The notes beneath the pieces are model-generated. The model saw nothing but the letters and a program-made list of their open reading frames with translations, was not told the DNA's origin and ran no database searches. Below, in pieces: positions 55,167-64,000 of a DNA stretch of 64,000 nt. Numbering within the stretch: position 1 is the stretch's first letter; the number at the start of each line of letters is the position of its first letter. The DNA lies in the NCBI RefSeq assembly GCF_009017415.1, contig NC_092407.1, positions 4,154,001-4,218,000 on the forward strand, read 5' to 3'. The stretch is from Aspergillus flavus. Its lineage: Eukaryota; Ascomycota; Eurotiomycetes; Eurotiales; Aspergillaceae. The translations under genes were made by a program, and so were the position numbers.

Positions 55167-55549
55167 GATTTTGGGAGCTTTCACGAGAAATTATCCTTGC
55201 TAACTGAAGGTCTTTCTTAAACTCGTGACACTTCTAATTATAACGGCTCTTCACACCTTTCCCAGGCTGTAAACTCCTCAGTCTCGAATCAGCGTCTGAC
55301 AAGTCAGACGGCCTGGGCGTGATCAAAGTCGGATTAGTTGGGGAAAGGAACGGGGACGTCGTGTCGAAGGAAAAGTACTAGTACAAAGTCCGAACGGGTC
55401 GCCGACCGCCAGCTCTCGTGAGACGCTAAACTCCCTCCGGACAGCGATGGCGGGTGGGCGTTTTATCCCGCGGTTATTGGCTATCGATCCACCCCCCCGA
55501 TATAAGAATCAGTGTCTTGTACTCGTTCGACTCCTGCTCATCTTGCGCT
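55167..55549. promoter_or_regulatory. divergent promoter between the 826-residue protein and the nucleotidase
   Basis: This 383-bp spacer separates two outward-facing start codons, so both promoters are probably here. A GATATAAGAATC element, TATA-like, lies about 50 bases before the nucleotidase start. No gene was seen. Confidence 0.4.
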
Positions 55550-56657
55550 ATGAGTCATTTCTTCTCCCGGTCATTGCTGTCAAGATCTTCTCGTGCATGC
55601 TACTTGTCACCTAGACCTCAGAACCTGTCGCCGTCCCTTTTTACTCGCATCGGAACCGCCTCCTTTTCCAGTACTAGTATACATCAATTCAAAAAAGCCA
55701 TGTCCCCATCAAACGATGCGACCAGCGCGGGCTCGGATCCTAGACCGGTGTTCTTCTTTGACATAGATAACTGTGTATGCGGTCATACAATTCTTCAACT
55801 TTTCTACCTTCTAAACTAACGTGCGATGCGTACAGCTTTACTCTAGAAGTACGGAAGTCCCCCCATTGGCGGGGAAGGTGATACTGAATGCTGACGATCG
55901 CATATAGAATGTAACATCCACGATGAAATGCAGAAGCTGATTCGTGAGTGGTACTTGCAATTCACACATATGGAGGCGGGACTAACCAAATACCGTTCTA
56001 TTACAGATCAATTTTTCGTGAAACACCTCTCCCTCAACGGCGAAGACGCTCATATGCTGCACAAGAAATACTACACAGAGTACGGGCTCGCAATTGAAGG
56101 TCTCACTCGCCACCACAAAATCGATCCGCTTCAATTCAACAGCGAAGTCGACGATGCGCTGCCGTTGGACAGGATCCTGAAACCCGATCCCCAGCTGCGC
56201 AAGCTGCTCGAAGACATCGATAGGAGTAAAGTGAGGTTGTGGCTTCTGACCAACGCATATGTCACTCATGGAAAACGGGTCGTGAAATTGCTGGGAGTGG
56301 ATGACCAGTTCGAGGGCATCACCTTCTGCGACTACGGGCAGCTCCCTCTGGTCTGCAAGCCAACACAGGAGATGTACGCTAAGGCGGAGAGGGAGGCAAA
56401 TGTCCCGAGTACAGCAGAACGCTATTTTGTCGGTATGTATTCCATGGTCTAGGAGTAAGGTTTGTATACAGCACTGACTCGCTCTTGTAGATGACTCCGG
56501 TTTGAACTGCAAGCACGCCGCGGCTCGCGGCTGGCAGACGGCCCACCTCGTTGAGCCAGGGCTTCCTTTGCCTGATGCCCCGGTGTCGCAATATATGATC
56601 CGGAACCTGGAAGAACTGAGGACATGCTTCCCACACTTATTCAAGACTTCGAACTGA
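55550..56657 (+). CDS. HAD-family pyrimidine 5'-nucleotidase (Sdt1/Phm8-like), possible dual start
   Basis: Four exons (55550-55774, 55836-55848, 55908-56432, 56491-56657) encode 309 residues. The HAD motif I is FFFDIDNC with D71 and D73. Motif II is LLTNAYVTHGKR, the motif III lysine is in PLVCKPTQEMY, and motif IV is FVDDSGLNCKHA. The order and spacing fit Sdt1/Phm8-type enzymes that dephosphorylate UMP and CMP or lysophosphatidic acid. The second exon has only 13 nt (CTTTACTCTAGAA) and codes the residues right after the catalytic loop. The first 50 residues are rich in Ser, Arg and Phe with no acidic residue, like a mitochondrial presequence. A second in-frame ATG at 55700 would give a 259-residue cytosolic form. 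Which start is used cannot be told. Confidence 0.85.
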
Positions 56658-57061
56658 ATCGAGTGTGAATAGATGTGTGCATAGAGTTTTTTGTACATTG
56701 TATTGTGTTACGCATATTATGAAGAGTACGAGCGACGGATATACATAGGGCTTATTCCTTTATACATAGATTTAGACGTATATATGTGTTGGTACGAACA
56801 TAATCATAAATAGTCTATTATCATTGTCAACAGATCCAGATTAAGAATCAAAGGCCGGGCCCAAAAGCGCTAAGATATACTGATAAGATTATCTGATGCC
56901 TCAGGCTACCAAGAATCCTTCCGCGCGGATCGCGTCCTGAGGCTCCGAACGGAGGTCCGCCGACTAGTAACAAACACATCAACAACGGCCCCTATCTGAC
57001 CGCCATACTCGATATTCAAGGCCATTGTTCGCGCAGGGGCTTTATCTCTGAATGCTTGATC
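56658..57061. other. tandem intergenic spacer; promoter of dynactin p150
   Basis: The left half is AT-rich 3' flank of the nucleotidase and the right half is GC-richer and precedes the dynactin start. No gene was recognised. Confidence 0.45.
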
Positions 57062-60000
57062 ATGGCTGATTTAACTCCCGGCGATGTGGTCACATTAACC
57101 GACGGTCGGCAGGCCACCGTACGGTTTGCTGGAGCCACTCACTTCGCTGCCGGGGACTGGATCGGCATTGAATTGGACGAACCCACAGGAAAGAATGACG
57201 GAGCCGTCCAAGGAGAACGCTACTTCGACTGCGAATTCGGATATGGCATGTTCGTCCGACCAACTGCCATTGCGGCCATTATTGGCCCGCCCACAAAAGA
57301 AACCAAACCGGCTGCTAAGGGGACAGCGAATGCTCCGCAGACCAGAGGGCGGGCCCAAACTGGAAGTGGACTGGGGATCAAGAAACCGAGCGCTTTGCAA
57401 GCCGCGAATACGAAAAGACACAGTGGTAGCTCGGCTAGTCCGAGTCCTGCAGCGAAGCCTGCGTCCCAGCGGTTGGGCTTGAAGGTATGTACATCGCGAA
57501 CTACGGAGCTGATGGGACTGCTTGCTCATTGACCTAGCAACCGCAGTCTCCTACAAAATCGCAATCGCCGACGAAGCAGCTTTCGGGTGCATCTACGCCA
57601 CGCTCCTCTATTAGCGGGCCCTCGCGGCCGTCTGCGACATCCAAGGGTCGGCCGTCTATTGGGGCCAAGTCGACATCAATGGGGCCCCCGCCTCCCCCAT
57701 CTGCGTCGCGGCCCTCCCGGCCATCGATATCTAGAGCTTCGAACAGAACTGTTAGACCAGGTCTACAAGGAACTACGACGGCGCCCGCTGGGGTGGCCAA
57801 GCGCCCTGCTTTGCGGCCAACCGCTTCCAAGACCTCGGAGGAACAAGAGAGAGGGAGTCCACAATCAGAGGATATCGATACTGCCGATAATTATGCCGAG
57901 GGTGATGAGATGGAAAGCGAGGAGCCAACTGCTAAACCGTCTAGACTGGCTTCTGGTTCATCTCGGGCAGGTGCTGCTCGCCCGGGGTTCTCCCAGACCT
58001 CGTCGCCGCGACAAGCTCAGAGTACCGCGCTGTCAAGGGAGCTGGAAGAATTGAAAACAAAGCTTAGGGTGATGGAGAAAAAGCGGACTGAAGATCGAGA
58101 GAAGCTCAAGGCCTTGGAGACTCTTCAGCAGGAGCGGGATAAATTCGAAAGTATTATCCAGAAACTGCAAGCTAAATACCAGCCGCAGCAACTTGAGATT
58201 AGTGACTTGCGGAAGAAGTTGAGAGAATCAGAGGCCCAACTCGAAGAGATCGAGCGCATCCAAGCGGAGCATGACTCGATTCTGGAAATGGCAACCCTCG
58301 ACCGCGAGATGGCGGAAGAGACGGCCGATGCTTTTAGGCACGAGGTTGAAACATTAAAGTTGAGGGTGGAAGAGCTTCAGTTGGAGGCGGAGGTCCTGCG
58401 TGAGGAGAATGAGGAGCTCGGCCAGACTATGAGTCCGGAGGAGAAGTCCAGTCATGGATGGCTGCAAATGGAGAGAACAAATGAGCGTCTCCGCGAGGCC
58501 CTCATACGTCTTCGCGATATGACACAGCAGCAGGAATCCGAGTTGAAGGACCAAATCAAGGAACTACAACAAGATTTGGAGGAGTACGAAAGCATCAAGT
58601 CCCAGTATGAATCCACCAAGGAGAAGCTGCTTGTAGCGGAAAACAATGTTGAAGATCTCAAGCAGCAACTGGAGACTGCTCTCGGTGCGGAGGAGATGAT
58701 CGAGGAGCTCGCAGATAAGAATATGCACTACCAAGAGGAGATCAACGAACTCAACGCTGCGATCGAGGATCTCGAGGCGCTGAAGGAAATCAACGATGAG
58801 CTCGAGTACAACCACATCGAGACAGAAAAGCAAATGCAAGAAGAAATCGACTACAAGGACTCCCTATTCAATGAGCAATGCCGTAAGGTTGCCCAGCAAG
58901 ACGAAGTCATCGAGGACTTGGAGTACACTTTGGCGCGATTCAGGGAGCTAGTCTCTACTCTCCAAGGGGACTTGGAGGATATGCGAGCCTCTCAGCAGAT
59001 CACAGAAGCCGAAGCTACGGATCTAACAACACGTTCTCGTGCCATGATGGACCTGAACTTGAAGCTGCAGGCATCGGTTTCCAAAGCACAGACGAAGACC
59101 ATCGACATTGAACTCGAACGCCTGGACGCTCAAGAAGCTGCCCAACACCTATCCATCTTGAAACTATACCTTCCCGAGTACTTCGAGGGAGAGAAGAACG
59201 GCATCCTTGCACTTCTACGTTTCAAGCGTGTTAGTTTTAAATCGTCTTTAATGATCAGCACCGTCCGAGAGAGATTCCCCGAGCAGACATCCGATCCGGC
59301 TGCAGTGGAAGATGGCTTCACGGCGCATGATGTTCTCGAGAAACTCATGTGGATCGGCGCCATCTGCGACCGATTCATCAATTACATCACCAACTGCTCC
59401 GCAGAAAGCTTCGACAGGATCAAGGCGACATTGTTCGAAATGGAGCCGGTCGAGCGCACCGTGAACTTCTGGATAGAATCCGTAAGGAAGAATGAGCTGA
59501 ACATGAAGAAATGTGGCATTGAGCTGCAAAGGTCCATTGCACTACTATCCCATCTGGCGGAAGTCCACCTACCAACTTCATTAGAGACGTTCGCCGACGA
59601 GCTCTGCATGCGCTCATCCTTAACTCAGTCATACATCGACCACGCCGCATCCTTGATATCGCGCCTCAGAACTTTGTTACAGTCCAAGATCACAGTCCTA
59701 GAAGGCGAAGAAGAAGAGCCCAATTTCCTCTTCAGCAAAATGGAAACCCTAGTAACTCAAGCGCGGGGGCTGAAAGTAGCCATGGGCAAGATCTACAAAG
59801 CCCTTGAAGATCTCCGATCAAGGTCCCTTGCCCTGTCCCAAGACGTAGCAGGCCCCTTCAAGGAAACAGAGGAAGCCGCCAAAAATCTTTCCGAGCTGGC
59901 CCGGCACCTAGGAGAGAACATTGCGCTTATCGTAAGCGACGAAAGCCGAACGGAGCCACTGACGCTGGAAGAGGCAACGAAGAGCATGTCCCAGGTCTCG

Positions 60001-61185
60001 ACCCTCTACGCGCAGCCATCGGAATCAGGAAGCGAATGTAGCGACACAATGTCCTTCATCGCGAACCGACTACGCAGCCTAGGCGGAAACCTCGAGGAAC
60101 TCGACTCAATCTCAACCGACTTGTCAATCACATCAGAATTCGAAAGACTCCCCTCCCCGTGGATCGCACGAGCCTCAGAACTAAAATCCAACAAAGCAGT
60201 GTCTCCAGACGCGGATGAAGAAATCCGACGTCTCAAGAACGAAATCCATGAAGCCTCAACAGCCCTAGGCGTCAAGGACAAGACGATCGAAGAACAAGCG
60301 CTGAAGGTCGAACTCGTCGAGTCCAGAATGCAAGAAGCTAGCAAAAAGGCCTCCATGGTCAAAGAGCTCGAGACCAAGATCGAAACCATGCGAACAAAAG
60401 AAACAGAACTGGAGGGCATGGTCGAAAAACAACGCAAAGAGCTCCAAGCGCTGGAAACAGAGCGCGAGGAGATCAAAGCTCGACTGGACAGGGTCAAACG
60501 CGCGTCCGGCACAACCGGAATCACCACGACTGAGGGCGTGGTGGTCGACAACGCCCTGTCTCTTGCTACGATGCGCGAGAATGAGGCTCTCCGCGCCGAG
60601 GTGGAAAGTCTGCAAGCGGCCGTCCGCTTCCTGCGTGAAGAGAACCGCCGGGGCAACATGCTCGATCCGTACTCTGTGCAGCGCTCAGCGGAGATGTACT
60701 CTTGGCTTGACGTGCCCCTTACACAAGCCAACGGTAATGCTCAGCGTGATAAGATCCAACAGACCGCCTCGGAGAGCAGGGATGTCTTTTCTCATCTTCT
60801 CAAGCTAACCAAGGAGTCGAATATCTGCGATCTGAAGTCCACCATGTCTCAAGAGAATGGTAATCGTGCCAGTTGGCGCCCTTCCAAGACTAAACTGCGC
60901 TATCAGGTTCTCCAACAGCGGGAGAACTTCGAGCATTGGACTGAATGGCGCGATGATATCGTCAACCAGGAAAGAGAGCAGGACAGACTGGTTAATACGA
61001 AGAAAGAGCGCCTTGCTCGTGATCGCGCCCGGAGACACGCACCCAAGAATTCGGTATTCGGTGGCTTTCCGCAGGGGCTAGGACATGGAATGATGGGCCG
61101 CGCTTGGGAGATCCTGGGCATGCAGCAAGATCATCGCAAACTGGCTGATAGACCGGTAGAACCTTCCATAACGCCTTCGTTCTAG
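57062..61185 (+). CDS. nudM: dynactin large subunit p150-Glued (NudM/Ro-3 type)
   Basis: Two exons (57062-57484, 57538-61185) encode 1356 residues. A CAP-Gly domain opens the protein (residues about 5-70) with the GKNDG motif and FGYGMFVRPTAI, which binds microtubule plus ends. A Ser/Pro/Arg-rich basic segment follows to about residue 290. A long coiled coil (about 300-670) then begins with RELEELKTKLRVMEKKRTED; it is the dynein-binding CC1 region. The dynactin domain starts near residue 685 with YLPEYFEGEKNGILALLRFK. A second coiled coil (about 1030-1180) and a short C-terminal part finish it. The protein links dynein to cargo and is required for nuclear migration in hyphae. The ATG at 57062 precedes MADLTPGDVVTL and is the first good start. 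Confidence 0.93.
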
Positions 61186-61702
61186 ATAGTACGTGGGATG
61201 GCAATCAGAATACTATACCCATTTGTTTCATATATTAATTGCATTATACATTGATTTTCCCTTGTGTGTATGTGACTCGCTGTAAATAATTATTTATTGT
61301 AAATGACATTCAAGATGTGCAGTCTCAACGCTCAACGATACATTTCAATCAATCAACAAACACCGCAGAATAAAACTAGAAACAAAGCAAGTACTGTACA
61401 ACTCCAGATTGATTCCGTCAAGTCTAAACAAAGCGCTGGCAATGCATCCCGAAAGACGTCGAGTGATTGTCATGAAAGAAAGACATCAAACAAAAGCTGG
61501 TGCAGTAATGTTGCGATAGTCATAGACATCATAGATCGCTGTCGAGAAGGCCAAAATACGAAGCTGTAGACAAACAATCACAGCTGCGAGTTTATAAGTT
61601 GCGACAATGGATATGCGAATATTAAATCAGATAAGAAATTTTTATACACCGTGGAAAAGGTAACGGTCTTCCATGCAATACACATCGAGCTTGACCCTCA
61701 GA
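61186..61702. other. convergent spacer between dynactin p150 and chitin synthase
   Basis: This is AT-rich 3' flank with no open frame of interest. Confidence 0.45.
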
Positions 61703-64000
61703 TTAGAGCGCGCCCGATAGAACAGCTTCGGTGGCTATAAGGGTCACAAACAGTTAGTAAGACTCTGTGGTAATATCTTAACGGGGAACATCTCTTACCT
61801 GAGTTGATATATGGACGCTTGGCATCGAGATTCACACCAAAACGCCTCTCTAGCTCTTGTTTGATACTCTTCTTCGTTACGGTCATCAGGTCGGCTGTCC
61901 GCAGGATTTCACGGATTTCCGCGAGAATGGCATCGTCGCTAGGCAGATGTGAGAGATCCTCCATTTCCATGTCCATATGACGGCTCATCATCTCGGAAGG
62001 AGCTAGAGACATCCTGGACCCATAGCGAGGAAGATCGAACTGCGACATTGGTCTAGCTCCAGGGAACCCGTATTCGGACTGCGCAGGGTGATACGACTTG
62101 GTACCATATGAGAAGCCTGAAACTTCTGAGCGGTCGTCTCGCGACGTCTGGGCCTCCCAGAGCTCCGCTTGATACTCCTCCCATCTCTTTTTCGGGATAG
62201 AGGCGGGGTCAAACTTTCCTTCATCTGAAATGACGACTTTGCGGCCCTTTTCTCCAGTGATGACGCGGGTGTTTCCCCAAGAGAAGTCATCCATGTGCCA
62301 GAACGAGTAGAAGGGCAAGGCCACGGAGAATATAGGCATGGCCAGGAGATACACAATCATCCAGCCAATCATTTCCCACTTGCGGCGGAAGATGAAGATG
62401 AGGGCCTGAAGACCATAGATCGCTGCGATGAGAACAAAAGACGTCCATGGAATGGTGGACGAATCTCTGGCAAGCCAGACAATCAAGTAGATGATATAGG
62501 CGAGCGAAACAGGTTGGATACAGGTACTGAGAAGGTCAACGAAGACGATGAATCTCATACTAAAGCAACAGAAACCACAAAGTTGCTGAAGAGGGATCAG
62601 TTCAATCAGATTGTGTACAGTTGAGTTGATCCATCTACGACGTTGCGATAAGAAGACTGAGAAGCTTTCAGGTGCGATCGTCCAGGCCTTAGCTGCAAAT
62701 AGGAACTTCGTCTTGAAACTAGGATGATGCTTCAAGAGAAGGGTTGTCAAGTACCGATCCTCACCCAGATGTAGCAGGTTCTTCATATGGAGTGTGTCGA
62801 CGCGAATTTCCGAGTAGGCTTCCACAACCTCCTTGCTAACGAAAAGCGGTTTTGCGGTTTCTGCAGAGCGAATACGGTACATGGTGAAGCAGCCCGGCAA
62901 ACATGTGACTGACCCGAAAAGACTTTCGAAAGCCTTGATCAGATTGTGGGAGATGAAGTACTCGTAAACTTGGATCATGGTCACCGCTGAATGCTTAGCA
63001 TTTGTCAAGCCTGTTTCGCCACAGATACCGATAATGCGTGTGTCGGCAAGGCAAGAAGCGACGAATCGAGTTCCGGAATCGGGTGCAACCACCGTATCAG
63101 CGTCGACTTGCAGAATGAACTCGTAGAACGTGGGATTGACGCCAATGATGTTACGAATTTGGTGATACATTTCCAGTTCCATGGGACTCATGGGAAGGTT
63201 GTAATGCACGCGGTTCAAAAAGCGCATGAGTACCATCTGGGAGTCACGTTTTCCACGGTTACCGGGTCGGGAGACTTCAGAAGGCTTTCCGACTTTAACG
63301 ACAACAAGGAAAGGTACGATATGTCCCTGTACCTCATAGAGACCAGAATAAATTTTACCCATGTTGTGCTGCTTCATGCCTTCGCCCAAACTCTCAAAGC
63401 TGAGGGGCTCGGGATCCACTGATTCTGGGACGCCCAGGATATCTAATACAATCCGTGGAGTAGGTCGATCGTTTCCTTGTCCAATAATCATACCATCACA
63501 GATGACAACAAGGAGTTTGCGCTTGTCGTCATACTGCATGCGGGCCATAGAATCCATTGCACGACGAAGGGACTCCTCATCTTCAGTGTATGCCGGCACC
63601 TGACAAATGATGAATTTATCAAGATTCTCCGGGACATTTTTCTTGCCAAATTGTAAAGCGGCAGCAAATTTGAAGATAACAACAGCACAAATCAAGATTG
63701 AGATTGCAAGGATGAAGTAACGCGCGAATTGACATTGAGCTGAATTACGCGTATCAACCTTGCCGACGAAGAAAAGGTTATCCAGACACATCTGCATCCG
63801 ATCACGCATGCCTGCATCTATCTGCAGCTGTTCCCAGTGTTTACTCAAATCCTGTCCGGGAAGATCTTGAAAGAGCGACACAACCAAAGGATCCATGAAC
63901 TCTCGGTCGACATTAGCCGGGACCTCTTTTCCGGTAGGAGCTGCGACCCGTCGACCTCCACTGATATAAGTTGTCAAATCGTAGACTTTTCCGTCTATGC
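61703..64000 (-). CDS. chitin synthase of class V/VII, 3' part only
   Basis: The gene enters from the right edge and ends at 61703. A penultimate exon (to 61799) and a last exon of 32 nt (61734-61703) join to end [10 protein letters not shown]. At the edge the frame reads [15 protein letters not shown], the cytochrome b5-like domain of large chitin synthases. Then come one membrane helix and the catalytic domain, with [22 protein letters not shown] and the signature QRRRW. Several C-terminal membrane helices follow. The tail is a DEK-C domain ([16 protein letters not shown]). This set matches class V and VII enzymes (CsmA/CsmB in Aspergillus), which carry a myosin motor at the missing N-terminus. 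The two classes cannot be told apart with certainty here. Product: cell-wall chitin from UDP-GlcNAc at hyphal tips and septa. Confidence 0.9.

Noticed and set aside
55167..55184. extension of the 826-residue protein by six residues
   Set aside because: The codon at 55184 is GTG. The first ATG in the frame is at 55166.

Overview
This window is nuclear DNA from a filamentous ascomycete, most likely an Aspergillus-like member of the Eurotiales. The grounds are short introns (mostly 45-110 nt) with GT-AG ends and CTAAC/CTGAC-type branch points, long stretches of intergenic DNA, and a gene set typical of moulds: dynactin p150 of the nudM/ro-3 type, a DEK-C-tailed chitin synthase of class V/VII, Mus7/Mms22, calcipressin and DUF4050. 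No bacterial-style operon, CRISPR array, rRNA, tRNA or intact transposon was seen. The genes are housekeeping genes on both strands rather than a secondary-metabolite cluster.

Layout from left to right: a decayed left edge with two possible terminal exons (79-196, 878-919); a mitochondrial AAA ATPase (+); a DUF4050/Gag1-like protein (+); the very large repair protein Mus7/Mms22 (-); a 75-residue membrane microprotein (+); INO80 subunit Ies2 (-); peroxin Pex14 (+); COPII coat Sec31 (-); an RRM protein of the CypE type (+); an NDUFA4/B12D-like mitochondrial microprotein (-) head to head with COX12 (+); a mitochondrial dicarboxylate carrier (-); RNA polymerase II subunit Rpb3 (-); a Nudix diphosphoinositol-polyphosphate hydrolase (-); arginyl-tRNA-protein transferase Ate1 (+, 11 exons); calcipressin (-); an alpha/beta-hydrolase pseudogene (-); a multi-KH RNA-binding protein (-); an unrecognised disordered 826-residue protein (-); a HAD pyrimidine 5'-nucleotidase (+); dynactin p150 (+); and the 3' part of a chitin synthase (-) that runs off the right edge.

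Functional links between neighbours are modest. The clearest is the divergent pair COX12 and NDUFA4-like, which share a 330-bp promoter and probably both serve cytochrome c oxidase. Mus7 and the adjacent microprotein share a promoter with two MluI-cell-cycle-box-like sites. Sec31 and the RRM gene also share a divergent promoter.

Rebuilding the split genes by hand gave one unexpected theme: very small exons. COX12 appears to contain a 3-nt exon, the dicarboxylate carrier a 5-nt exon, the NDUFA4-like gene exons of 16 and 13 nt, and the nucleotidase a 13-nt exon. In each case the frame and the family-conserved residues across the junction support the small exon. Automated gene callers often miss these. 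All domain names below rest on my recognition of the translated sequence; no database search was run.
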